The notes beneath the pieces are model-generated. The model saw only the letters and a list, made by a program, of their open reading frames with translations. It was not told the DNA's origin and did not search any database. The position numbers were made by a program, and so were the translations under genes. DNA of 61,645 nt from NCBI GenBank assembly GCA_958296065.1, contig CATQHX010000012.1:1-61645 (forward strand). The letters are read 5' to 3'. This document shows positions 11,708-19,374 of this stretch, piece after piece (within the stretch, counting starts at the first letter, position 1; the number at the start of each line of letters is the position of its first letter). The stretch is from Vicinamibacterales bacterium. Its GTDB lineage: Bacteria; Acidobacteriota; Vicinamibacteria; Vicinamibacterales; UBA8438.

Positions 11708-13059
11708 TCGTCACCAGAAAGACGCTGCCGCGGCGCACGTTCCTCCGCGGCGTGGGCGCCGCGCTGGCGCTCCCGATGCTGGATGCGATGACCCCGGCGC
11801 TGTCCGGGATCGGCGCCGTGCGCGCGGCCGAGCCGGTGCGCCGCCTCGGGTGGGTCTACCTGCCGAACGGTATGGCGATGGAGTCGTGGACGCCGCCGCC
11901 CGCGACCGCCCTCGAGTTGTCGCCCACGCTCAGTCCGCTCAGCGAGTACCGCGACCGGATGGTGGTGCTCAGCGGGCTGGCCCAGGGGCAGGCCGAGGCG
12001 CTCGGCGACGGCAACGGCGAGCACACGCGGGCCACCGCGACCTGGCTGAACGGCGTCCATCCGAAAGAGACCGAGGGAGCCGACGTGCGGGCGGGGATGA
12101 CCGCCGACCAGATCGCCGCCGCGCAGCTCGGGCGGACGACGCCGCTGCCCTCGCTGGAGCTGGCCATCGACCGCGACTTCCTCGTGGGCAACTGCGAGAA
12201 CGGCTATAGCTGCATCTACATGAACACCATCGCCTGGCGCGATCCGACGACGCCGCTGCCGATGGAGAACAACCCGCGGGTCGTTTTCGAGCGCCTCTTC
12301 GGCGAGGGTGGATCGACGGCGGAGCGGCACGCGCAGTTCCGCAAGGACCGCAGCATCCTGGACGCCATCACCGACGACCTCGCGCGATTGCGGCGGGAGG
12401 TCGGGGCGGGCGACCGGGCGCGGGTGACGCAGTACCTCGACGCGGTGCGCGCCATCGAGCGGCGCATCCAGCTCTCCGAGCAGAGCGATACCGAGCTGCC
12501 GGAGCTCGCCCGGCCGGTCGGCATTCCGGAGTCCTATCCGGAGCACGTCGGACTGATGTTCGACCTGACGGCGCTGGCCTGGCAGGCGGACATCACCCGG
12601 GTCTTCACCTTCATGCTGGGCCGCGAGCTGAACGGCCGCGCCTATCCGGAGATCGGCATCCCCGAGTCGCACCACGGGATCTCGCATCACCGCTACGACC
12701 CGCTGAAGCTGGCCCAGCTCGCGAAGATCAACACCTACCACGTGACGCTCTTCCGCGGCTTCCTGGAGACGCTGGCGTCGACGCCGGACGGAGACGGCTC
12801 GCTGCTCGACCACTCGCTGCTGCTTTACGGCGCGTCGCTCAGCGACAGCAACAAGCATCTGCACTACGACCTGCCGCTGATGATGGTCGGCGGCGGCGGG
12901 GGACACCTGAAGGGCGGGCGACACCTGCAGTACCCGCGCGATACGCCGATGACGAACCTGCTCGTCAGCCAGCTCGACAAGGCGGGGGTGCGGCTCGGCG
13001 ACGGGCTCGGCGACAGCACGGGGCGGCTGAGGGAGCTGGCCCGGCTGGCCGATGTGTAG
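11704..13059 (+). CDS. DUF1552 protein, Tat-exported
   Basis: A 451-residue protein starting in an ATGA overlap with the DUF1592 gene. The N terminus carries a twin-arginine signal (LPRRTFLRGVGAALALPMLD), so it is exported folded, probably with a cofactor or metal. The body matches DUF1552: WVYLPNGMAMESWTPPP, the GLAQGQAEALGDG block, and LLLYGASLSDSNKH near the C terminus, as in DUF1501/sulfatase-like folds. DUF1592 and DUF1552 genes are a conserved pair, so the two products probably act together in the periplasm. Confidence 0.92.
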   Translation: MIVTRKTLPRRTFLRGVGAALALPMLDAMTPALSGIGAVRAAEPVRRLGWVYLPNGMAMESWTPPPATALELSPTLSPLSEYRDRMVVLSGLAQGQAEALGDGNGEHTRATATWLNGVHPKETEGADVRAGMTADQIAAAQLGRTTPLPSLELAIDRDFLVGNCENGYSCIYMNTIAWRDPTTPLPMENNPRVVFERLFGEGGSTAERHAQFRKDRSILDAITDDLARLRREVGAGDRARVTQYLDAVRAIERRIQLSEQSDTELPELARPVGIPESYPEHVGLMFDLTALAWQADITRVFTFMLGRELNGRAYPEIGIPESHHGISHHRYDPLKLAQLAKINTYHVTLFRGFLETLASTPDGDGSLLDHSLLLYGASLSDSNKHLHYDLPLMMVGGGGGHLKGGRHLQYPRDTPMTNLLVSQLDKAGVRLGDGLGDSTGRLRELARLADV

Positions 13060-13065
13060 ATTGGC

Positions 13066-14523
13066 ATGCAAGAGGATGGGCCGCATGTGTGTCGAGGCGG
13101 TATGGGTCTCGCAGCCAGACAGTCATGGCCCTCGTGGGGGTCATTCGCCGAGAGGTCGCACCCGGTGGTAGCGCTTCGCGGCGCATCCCGGGCCGGCTTT
13201 GTGGCTACTGTGGCGCTTGCAGCCGGACTCGTTCTGCCGGCGATCGTCGCGGGGCAACCGGCGGACGATGCGACGCCGCTGCATCGCGCCGCGCACTCGG
13301 GTGACGCCGCCATGGTGGGGCGGCTGCTGGAAGCCGGCGGGGAAGTGGATCTCGCGACCCGCCACGGGGTGACCCCTCTGGCCCTCGCGTCCGCGCGCGG
13401 GCACGAGGCGGTGGTGGAGGCGCTGCTCGACGCGGGAGCGGATCCGAGCCGCCCGTCGCCGGACGGCGAGACCCCGCTGATGGTCGCGGCCCGGACCGGT
13501 GTGGTCGACAGCGTGACCGCGTTGCTCCGGCACGGTGCGGCCGCCGGGGTCGACGCGCGGGAAGCGTGGCGCGGCCAGACCGCATTGATGTGGGCAGCGG
13601 CCGAGGGCCACGCGGCGGTCGTCGCCCCGCTCGCCGCAGCGGGAGCGGACGTCGATGCGCGCTCCGGCGGGGGATTCACGCCGCTGGCGTTCGCGGTCCG
13701 CGCGGGTCATGCAGACGCCGTCGAGGCGCTGGTAGACGCCGGGGCCGACGTAGACCTCGCCCTGCCGGACGGCACCAGCCCGCTGCACCTGGCGGTCATC
13801 AACGCCCACTACGACGTGGCGCTGCAGCTCCTGGAGCACGGCGCCGACGCGACGACGGCCGAGCCGGGCTGGACGCCGCTGCACCAACTGATCTGGACCC
13901 GACGCCCGAACCGGCACTACAACAACCCGGCCGCGTTCCCGACCGGGATCGTGACCGACCTCGAGCTGGCCCGCGCGCTCGTCGCCCACGGGGCCGACGT
14001 CGATGCCCGCCAGACGGCGGAGCCGCGCGACGGCTACCGCAACATGCTCAACCGCAGCGGCGCCACGCCGTTCCTCCTCGCGGCCAAGGCGGTCGACCTG
14101 GAGATGATGCGCCTGCTGCTGGAGCTGGGCGCCGAGCCGCTGCTGGCGAACGAGGACGGCACCACCGCGCTGCTCGTTGCGGCCGGCGTCGGCATCTGGT
14201 CGTCGAGCGAGAGCCCGGGCAGCGCCGACGAAGCGTTCGAGGCCGTAAAGCTGATGGTCGAGCTGGGCGATTCGGTCGCCACTGTGGACGACAACGGGGA
14301 CGCGGCGCTGCACGGCGCCGTCATGCGCGGTTCGCCGGAGTTGGTCCTCTATCTGCTGGAGCACGGTGCGGCGCTCAACCCGGTCAACCAGCGCGGCTGG
14401 ACGCCGCTGACCATCGCCCAGGGCATCTTCTACGCCAACCTCGGGCGGCGCTGGCCGGACATGGAGGCGTTGTTGCTCGACCTTGGCGCCACCTCGCCGA
14501 TGGTTCCCGAGCCTCCGCGCTAG
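13066..14523 (+). CDS. Exported ankyrin-repeat protein
   Basis: A 485-residue protein made almost entirely of ankyrin repeats: about ten units of the TPLxxAxxxGHxxVVxxLLxxGADV type (for example DATPLHRAAHSGDAAMV and TPLAFAVRAGHADAVEALVD). A hydrophobic segment ending at LPAIVAGQ (about residues 43-64) is a likely signal peptide, so the true start may be further in (ATG at 13102 or a GTG near 13165). It lies 6 bases after the DUF1552 gene, and ankyrin genes are frequent companions of DUF1592/DUF1552 pairs. The binding partner is unknown. Confidence 0.9.
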   Translation: MQEDGPHVCRGGMGLAARQSWPSWGSFAERSHPVVALRGASRAGFVATVALAAGLVLPAIVAGQPADDATPLHRAAHSGDAAMVGRLLEAGGEVDLATRHGVTPLALASARGHEAVVEALLDAGADPSRPSPDGETPLMVAARTGVVDSVTALLRHGAAAGVDAREAWRGQTALMWAAAEGHAAVVAPLAAAGADVDARSGGGFTPLAFAVRAGHADAVEALVDAGADVDLALPDGTSPLHLAVINAHYDVALQLLEHGADATTAEPGWTPLHQLIWTRRPNRHYNNPAAFPTGIVTDLELARALVAHGADVDARQTAEPRDGYRNMLNRSGATPFLLAAKAVDLEMMRLLLELGAEPLLANEDGTTALLVAAGVGIWSSSESPGSADEAFEAVKLMVELGDSVATVDDNGDAALHGAVMRGSPELVLYLLEHGAALNPVNQRGWTPLTIAQGIFYANLGRRWPDMEALLLDLGATSPMVPEPPR

Positions 14524-14528
14524 CCCCG

Positions 14529-15671
14529 ATGGCGGATGTAGCGGAACGCGCGATCCCTCCGGATCGGCAGCACACGTCTCGCCGTCGTCCGCTCGTTGCG
14601 CGCGCGTCGGCGGTAGTGCGTGTCGCCTGGCGGTGCGTGCTGGTCGGCGCCGGCGTTCTCCTCGTCGTCGTTCCGTTCGGCTATGCGGCGAGCGGAGACT
14701 ACGTCGAGGTGGTGACGGCGACCGGTTACGGCCTCGTCGTCGGCCTGGGGATTTCGCTTCGGACCCAGGGGGCGACGAGGGGGGCGCTCGGGCTGCTGGC
14801 CGGGTCCGTCGTCGGAATCGTCACGGTCCAGATCCTCGCCAACCTGCCCCAGGCCCGGCAGGGCCCGCTCAACACCCTGCCGACGGCCATGGCTCTGGCG
14901 CTGGCGCTGGTCGATGGTTTCGGGGAACCGCGCCTGCAGGGATATCGCGACGCGATTCGAGAAACGCTCGTCGTCAGCCTCCTCTTCACGGGGCTCGCCT
15001 TCCTGCCCGTCAACCTCGCGTTGTTCCTGGGGCCCTGGTTCCTGCTGGCATCGACCGCCCTCATTGCCGGGTTCTTCAGCGTTTCCGCCGACGGGAGCCG
15101 CTTCGGCCGTCCTCCGGTCTGGCTGGTGATCGCGGCCTTGGCGATGATGCTTCTGCTCAGCCTGTTCCTGGTGCTGAGTGGGGAAGAGGCGAGTCTCGGA
15201 GACGCAGGGCTGGTCGTGCTGGGACGCTGTGTCCTCGTGCCGGTCGCCGTCTTCGTCTGCGCACGCGCCGTTGCGGCCTGGCTGCATCCGCGCCTGCTGG
15301 TCTACGGGCAGCTCGTGGCCTACCTGCGGGTAATGTGGGTTCCCATCGGCGGCTTTGCGATCGGCTATCTGGTCATTGTCGTCCTGTTCGCGGGGTTCTA
15401 CGGCATGCTGGCGCACTTCAGTCCCGGCGCCTTCACTGGAGCCGCCGAAGACACAGGGATCCTGGCATGGGTGTCGTTCGCGTTCTTCACCGGTGTGGGG
15501 CGCGACTTCGCGGGCATCGTTCCGGTCTCGGCCGGCGCACGAGCGCTGGTGGGCGCACAGTTGATCCCCTCCATCGGCTGGGCGCTGGTGGTGTTCGCGG
15601 CCGTGATGGTGCACATCCAGCCGCAACTCGAACGGATCGCGCGGCGCGACGCGGAGCGGCAAGGTGACTGA
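14529..15671 (+). CDS. Multi-pass membrane protein with channel-like C-terminal segment (copy 1)
   Basis: A 380-residue membrane protein beginning 5 bases after the ankyrin gene. I do not recognise a named family. About nine hydrophobic segments are visible, in an N-terminal group (residues 35-230) and a C-terminal group (235-370). The C-terminal part runs VAYLRVMWVPIGGFAIGY, a helix, then TGVGRDFAGIVPVSAGA (from residue 321) and another long helix. This resembles the helix-pore loop-helix layout of two-TM potassium channels, whose filter reads TTVGYGDIVP, but the filter glycines are displaced. A homologue is at 17676, and fragments of a third copy lie at 15728 and 17325. Function is unknown. 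Confidence 0.8.
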   Translation: MADVAERAIPPDRQHTSRRRPLVARASAVVRVAWRCVLVGAGVLLVVVPFGYAASGDYVEVVTATGYGLVVGLGISLRTQGATRGALGLLAGSVVGIVTVQILANLPQARQGPLNTLPTAMALALALVDGFGEPRLQGYRDAIRETLVVSLLFTGLAFLPVNLALFLGPWFLLASTALIAGFFSVSADGSRFGRPPVWLVIAALAMMLLLSLFLVLSGEEASLGDAGLVVLGRCVLVPVAVFVCARAVAAWLHPRLLVYGQLVAYLRVMWVPIGGFAIGYLVIVVLFAGFYGMLAHFSPGAFTGAAEDTGILAWVSFAFFTGVGRDFAGIVPVSAGARALVGAQLIPSIGWALVVFAAVMVHIQPQLERIARRDAERQGD

Positions 15672-15727
15672 CGTCGCAGCCGTGGACTCGACGGCGCGCA
15701 CGGCTGCAACCCTTCGCAGATGTCGGT

Positions 15728-15898
15728 ATGGGCGAGCGGAACGGTCTGTCCGTCGGCATCCTCGTCGGTTGGGCGGCCGGCATCGTGAACACACTGTTCG
15801 CCGGTCTCCTCCCCGACAACGCACTCGGTCCCATCATCGTGCCGACTCTGGCACTCGCCATCGGAGAGCGACGTCGACTGGAAGCCCGTGACGAGCAT
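15728..15898 (+). pseudogene. N-terminal/middle fragment of a third copy of the channel-like family
   Basis: About 57 codons read GLSVGILVGWAAGIVNTLF and GLLPDNALGPIIVPTLALA. These align with SSMGVLVGAVAGMAAALLAG and GLVPGNGVMWIVPPLVALA in the copy at 17676. The frame then runs into the vapB gene without a family-like continuation. The matching C-terminal piece lies at 17325-17530, on the far side of vapBC and a GNAT gene, so the two look like halves of one interrupted copy. Confidence 0.65.
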
Positions 15899-15899
15899 C

Positions 15900-15928
15900 T
15901 TGACATCAAATTACCTCAACGTCATGAT
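15900..15928 (+). promoter_or_regulatory. Promoter of vapBC, predicted leaderless
   Basis: A perfect TTGACA (15900-15905), a 17-base spacer and CATGAT (15923-15928, four of six matches to TATAAT) end 6 bases before the vapB ATG. The predicted transcription start therefore falls on or beside the A of the ATG at 15935, which would make the message leaderless; no Shine-Dalgarno is present. Confidence 0.55.
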
Positions 15929-15934
15929 GTCTCC

Positions 15935-16195
15935 ATGAGAACGACGCTGACACTCGACGAGGACGTGGCGGACTTCCTCAAGGCGCAGAGTCGCCTGCAG
16001 GACAGACCGTTCAAGCAGGTGGTGAACGAGGTGTTGCGGCGCGGGATGGCGCCCGGACCCCGCGGAGCGGAGCCGCGGGAATTCCGGGTCGTTCCCAATC
16101 GCAGCGGGCTCGTTCCCGGTGTCGACCCGTTGCGGCTCAATCTGCTCAACGATCAACTGGAGGCGGAGGACTTCGCCGCGGAGAGCGGGAAGTGA
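15935..16195 (+). CDS. vapB: VapB-type antitoxin
   Basis: An 86-residue protein opening with MRTTLTLDEDVADFLKAQ, the ribbon-helix-helix start typical of VapB antitoxins. The C-terminal part (LRLNLLNDQLEAEDF) is the usual toxin-binding tail. Its stop overlaps the GTG start of vapC (GTGA), the standard antitoxin-toxin coupling. Longer in-frame extension upstream belongs to a membrane-protein relic, and the promoter at 15900-15928 confirms the ATG at 15935 as start. Confidence 0.88.
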   Translation: MRTTLTLDEDVADFLKAQSRLQDRPFKQVVNEVLRRGMAPGPRGAEPREFRVVPNRSGLVPGVDPLRLNLLNDQLEAEDFAAESGK

Positions 16196-16617
16196 TCGTG
16201 CCGGACATCAACCTGTTGGTCTATGCCTACAACGATGGCGCGCCGCACCACGAGGCAGCCCGGGGCTGGTGGCAAGACCTGGTCAACGGTTCGGAGAGAG
16301 TCGGCGTCCCCTGGATCGTCTCGACGGGGTTCGTGCGACTGATGACCCATCCCCGGGCACTGACTTCGCCCATCTCGCCAGCGGACGCCATCACGCACGT
16401 CAGGGACTGGTTCCGGTACGCGCACGTCATGCCGATCAACCCCGGAGTCGAGCACCTGAAGCATATGCAGCGGAGTCTCGACGCCGCGGGCGTCGGCGCC
16501 AATCTCGTGACCGATGCCCATATCGCCGCGCTGGCCGTCGAGTATCAGGCTGAGGTCCACTCGAACGATTCCGACTTCGCCCGGTTTCCGGGTCTGCAGT
16601 GGCGGAACCCGCTCTGA
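16192..16617 (+). CDS. vapC: VapC-type PIN-domain ribonuclease toxin
   Basis: A 141-residue PIN protein starting at GTG 16192, overlapping vapB by 4 bases. The acidic active-site residues are in place: D5 in VPDINLLVYAYN, the TDAHIAALA aspartate, and NDSDF near the C terminus. The TGFVRLMTHPRAL block is characteristic of this VapC subgroup. It is expected to cleave RNA and to be held inactive by the VapB above. The pair sits inside a broken membrane-protein gene, which suggests insertion as a unit. Confidence 0.9.
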   Translation: MIVPDINLLVYAYNDGAPHHEAARGWWQDLVNGSERVGVPWIVSTGFVRLMTHPRALTSPISPADAITHVRDWFRYAHVMPINPGVEHLKHMQRSLDAAGVGANLVTDAHIAALAVEYQAEVHSNDSDFARFPGLQWRNPL

Positions 16618-16698
16618 CCCGGCGGCGACCGCGAAACGCGGCGTTGCAGCAGGTAACGTCCGCTTCCGGCCGTTGGCCGCGACGCCCCGGGCGGCCTT

Positions 16699-17187
16699 TC
16701 ACAGCAGCAACTGGGTGTGCTCGACGTCGAGCCAGCGGCCGAACTTGTAACCGACGTCCTTCAACACGCCCACCGTTCGGAAGCCGAGGGCGCGCTGCAA
16801 GGCCCGGCTGGCCTCGGCCTCGGTGCAGGTCCCGCCGATCAGGGTACGGTGACCGAGCGCGCGGGCCCGTTCGATCAGGTCCGTCAGGAGCGTCCGCCCG
16901 ATGCCCCGGCGATGCCGCTCGGGGTGGATGTAGACCGAACCCTCGACCGATCGGCGGTAGGCCTCGCGCGTTCGCCACGGCGAGAGGTACGCGAACCCGG
17001 CGACCTCGGCGTCGAGCTCCGCGACGGTCACCGGATGGGCCTCCGTCCGGTCGCGGAACCATGCCGCGTAGTCCTCCGGCGAGCGGGGATCGAGATGGAA
17101 GGTACAGGTCGACGTCGCGATGTAGTGGTTCATCACCGCGGCGACAAAGGTCAGGTCCGCCGTGACGGCGGGGCGAATGGTGATCAT
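16699..17187 (-). CDS. GNAT N-acetyltransferase (phosphinothricin-acetyltransferase-like)
   Basis: A 162-residue acetyltransferase. The start at 17187 (MITIRPAVTADL) has GGAGG at good spacing and matches the family opening; an in-frame start 21 codons earlier lacks support. Family blocks are MNHYIATSTCTFHLDPRSPE, the acetyl-CoA pyrophosphate loop RHRRGIGRTLL, and the C-terminal ALGFRTVGVLKDVGYKFGRW, very like the phosphinothricin/methionine-sulfoximine acetyltransferases. It probably acetylates a small amine or amino acid. It is encoded opposite to vapBC. Confidence 0.9.
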   Translation of the reverse strand: MITIRPAVTADLTFVAAVMNHYIATSTCTFHLDPRSPEDYAAWFRDRTEAHPVTVAELDAEVAGFAYLSPWRTREAYRRSVEGSVYIHPERHRRGIGRTLLTDLIERARALGHRTLIGGTCTEAEASRALQRALGFRTVGVLKDVGYKFGRWLDVEHTQLLL

Positions 17188-17324
17188 CTCGGCCTCCGGC
17201 GATTGCGGGCATTCCGCGTGGGGTTGAGAACCGGGTAGCGGAATCATCATGGCATCGATTCGGCGGTTCGCTATACGTTACGAGAATGACGCTGCTGACA
17301 GCCGCCTGAGTCCGATGCCCCTTA

Positions 17325-17530
17325 TCCAGCCCGGGATTGTTCGCGGGCGCCGCCGCCGCCGGCATCGGCGACTGGATCGCGTTCTCGTTCTTCTCGGCGC
17401 TGGCCCAGGACTACACCGGCATTACGCCGGCCTCGGCCGCCGCGGGGATGCTGGTGGGCGCGAGGCTGGTGATCTCGATCGGCTGGGCGCTGGTCGTCTT
17501 CGCCGCCGTCCTGTCCGCGATACAGACAGC
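17325..17530 (+). pseudogene. C-terminal fragment of a third copy of the channel-like family
   Basis: About 65 codons read GIGDWIAFSFFSALAQDYTG and MLVGARLVISIGWALVVFAA, near-identical to the end of the copy at 17676 (GIGEWIAFAFFRALAQDYPG, then VGWALVVFAAVMSSIQ). There is no start codon or upstream part; the frame falls apart after SAIQ. It is the likely other half of the fragment at 15728-15898. Confidence 0.75.
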
Positions 17531-17675
17531 GTGTCCTTCGCGGCGTGACGGCCTACGGGTCGCGGCTTGCCGATGCGGTGCCATTTGGGACACGCCGGGC
17601 GCCTCCGGACGACTCGCCCGGCGTGGCTCACGCCGGACGCGCAGAAGAATCCCTGCTACCATTCGGGCCGATGCC

Positions 17676-18788
17676 ATGTTGCAAATAACACATTCGGGTG
17701 TCCGGGCATGGGCCGCAGCGCTTGTGCGTCTGGCGTCGGGTTCGTTGCTGGTCGCCGCGCCAGTGGTCGTCGTCGTCGTTCCCTTCGCCTACGCGGTTAC
17801 CGCGGTACACAACGACGTATTGCTGGCGGCGGGATGTGGCCTGTCCGTCAGCGTAGGACTCGACCTTCGCATGCGCGAGCCTGTCGGGAGCTCGATGGGT
17901 GTCCTGGTCGGCGCCGTCGCCGGCATGGCGGCGGCCCTGCTCGCCGGACTGGTACCGGGCAACGGCGTCATGTGGATCGTGCCTCCGCTGGTGGCGCTTG
18001 CCGTAGGGCTCGTCGACGGCCTCCGGACCTCGAGTCCGCGTTGCTACCGGCACGCGGTCGTGGAGACGCTGACCATGTCGGGGCTGATCGGTGCCGGTCT
18101 GTTGCCGGCGCTGGGAGTCGGGGGCCTCCTGTCGTGCTTCCTCGTGACGCCGCCGACCGCGTTCATCGTGGGCGCGCTGGCACGCCGTCCGGCAGGGCGG
18201 CCTGTCGTGCGCCCACCCGTTGTGTTGACGTTCGGATCGCTCGCCATGTTGGGGTTCGCGATCGATGGCGTCACGCGCGAAGGGCTTCGTAACGGCCAGC
18301 CCGGCGGCGATGCGCTCCTGAACGCCGCGGTGAGCGTTCCCACGGCGATGATCGCAGTTCCGATCGCCATGTTTCTGGCCGCCCGTGCCGCCGCGGCGTG
18401 GATACAGCCGCGACTGCAGGTCTACCGGCAGCTCGTCGAGTATCTGCGCGTCATGTGGATCCCGATCGGCGGCTTCGCGTTCGGGTACCTGGCGATCATC
18501 CTGGTGTTCGCAGGATTCAGCGGCATGCTGGCGCGCTTCGACGCGGGCGCGTTCTCCGGCGCCGGGGACGCCGGCATCGGGGAGTGGATAGCCTTCGCCT
18601 TTTTCCGGGCGCTGGCTCAGGACTACCCGGGGATCGTGCCCGTTTCCCCCGGTGCGTGGCTGCTCGTCGGCGTCCAGGTGATCCTGGCGGTGGGGTGGGC
18701 ACTTGTCGTGTTCGCGGCGGTGATGTCGTCCATCCAGCCGCGGCTCGAGCGGATCGCCCGGCAGGCGCTGCAGTCAACCGGGGAGTGA
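17676..18788 (+). CDS. Multi-pass membrane protein with channel-like C-terminal segment (copy 2)
   Basis: A 370-residue membrane protein homologous along its length to the one at 14529, best in the last 140 residues (EYLRVMWIPIGGFAFGYLAI, then a helix, a loop and a helix). The loop reads ALAQDYPGIVPVSPGA (residues 312-327), again like a potassium-channel pore loop with an altered filter. The C terminus, IQPRLERIARQ, is shared with copy 1 (IQPQLERIARR). The ATG at 17676 is chosen because the in-frame sequence before it belongs to the fragment of the third copy. Function is unknown. Confidence 0.8.
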   Translation: MLQITHSGVRAWAAALVRLASGSLLVAAPVVVVVVPFAYAVTAVHNDVLLAAGCGLSVSVGLDLRMREPVGSSMGVLVGAVAGMAAALLAGLVPGNGVMWIVPPLVALAVGLVDGLRTSSPRCYRHAVVETLTMSGLIGAGLLPALGVGGLLSCFLVTPPTAFIVGALARRPAGRPVVRPPVVLTFGSLAMLGFAIDGVTREGLRNGQPGGDALLNAAVSVPTAMIAVPIAMFLAARAAAAWIQPRLQVYRQLVEYLRVMWIPIGGFAFGYLAIILVFAGFSGMLARFDAGAFSGAGDAGIGEWIAFAFFRALAQDYPGIVPVSPGAWLLVGVQVILAVGWALVVFAAVMSSIQPRLERIARQALQSTGE

Positions 18789-18911
18789 GGCCGTCCCAGG
18801 TATCTGCGCCGCAGGCGGTGCAGGGACTGCGCTTCCCAATCGCCCGGCCTCGGTTCCTTCCCGATGCAAGCCCTTGCCGCGGTGTGATGCCGGCGCGCGG
18901 CTCCGGTCATG

Positions 18912-18979
18912 TACGAGAGCCTTCGTATTGACATCTCTACGAATGCCTTCGTATAGTTTCCTCTACGAGTCTCTTCGTA
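18912..18979 (+). promoter_or_regulatory. Three BlaI-type operators at 26-bp spacing
   Basis: Three 16-bp inverted repeats of form TACGA-N6-TCGTA occur at 18912-18927 (TACGAGAGCCTTCGTA), 18938-18953 (TACGAATGCCTTCGTA) and 18964-18979 (TACGAGTCTCTTCGTA). Their starts are exactly 26 bases apart. The middle one fills the promoter spacer, the first abuts the -35 box, and the third covers the expected transcription start. This is a repressor array directly before a BlaI-family gene, so autoregulation is the obvious reading. Confidence 0.88.
18928..18957 (+). promoter_or_regulatory. Promoter of the blaI/M56 operon
   Basis: TTGACA (18928-18933), an 18-base spacer and TATAGT (18952-18957, five of six matches) form a strong sigma70-type promoter embedded in the operator array. 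The expected transcription start is near 18964, inside the third operator, giving a leader of about 27 bases before the ATG at 18991. Confidence 0.8.
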
Positions 18980-18990
18980 GGTATGGACTC

Positions 18991-19374
18991 ATGGCCGCCC
19001 GCCGCAGACCGACCGACGCCGAGCTCGCCATTCTGCGCGTCCTGTGGGCGCAGGGACCGAGCACGGTCCGGGAGGTCGCCGAGGAGATGGGGCGGGAGGG
19101 CGCCTACACGACCGTGCTGAAGCTGCTCCAGATCATGACGGGCAAGGGGCTGGTGCGCCGCGACGAGTCGGCGCGCACGCACGTCTATCGCGCGGCGCGA
19201 TCCGAGCGCGCGACCCAGCGGCAACTCGTGCGGGACCTGGCCGACCGGGCTTTCGGCGGGTCGGCGGGTCGGTTGGCGATGCAGGCTCTGGCCGCGAGGA
19301 AGGTCTCGCCGCAGGAGTTGGCGGAAATTCGCGAGTGGCTGGCGGAACAGGAAGGGCAGCGGGAGGGAGCCTGA
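18991..19374 (+). CDS. blaI: BlaI/MecI/CopY-family transcriptional repressor
   Basis: A 127-residue winged-helix repressor. RPTDAELAILRVLWAQGPST is the standard BlaI opening, followed by the recognition region (REGAYTTVLKLLQIMTGKG) and a dimerisation tail. The ATG at 18991 is chosen because it gives the family N terminus; earlier in-frame codons lie within the operators. It should bind the three TACGA/TCGTA palindromes upstream and be relieved by cleavage through the M56 protein encoded next, whose ATG overlaps its stop by one base (TGATG). Confidence 0.93.
   Translation: MAARRRPTDAELAILRVLWAQGPSTVREVAEEMGREGAYTTVLKLLQIMTGKGLVRRDESARTHVYRAARSERATQRQLVRDLADRAFGGSAGRLAMQALAARKVSPQELAEIREWLAEQEGQREGA

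Noticed and set aside
15911..15935. Palindromic GTCATGAT as a VapB operator
   Set aside because: It overlaps the -10 box and start, which is suggestive, but the symmetry is short and imperfect; not enough to call a site.
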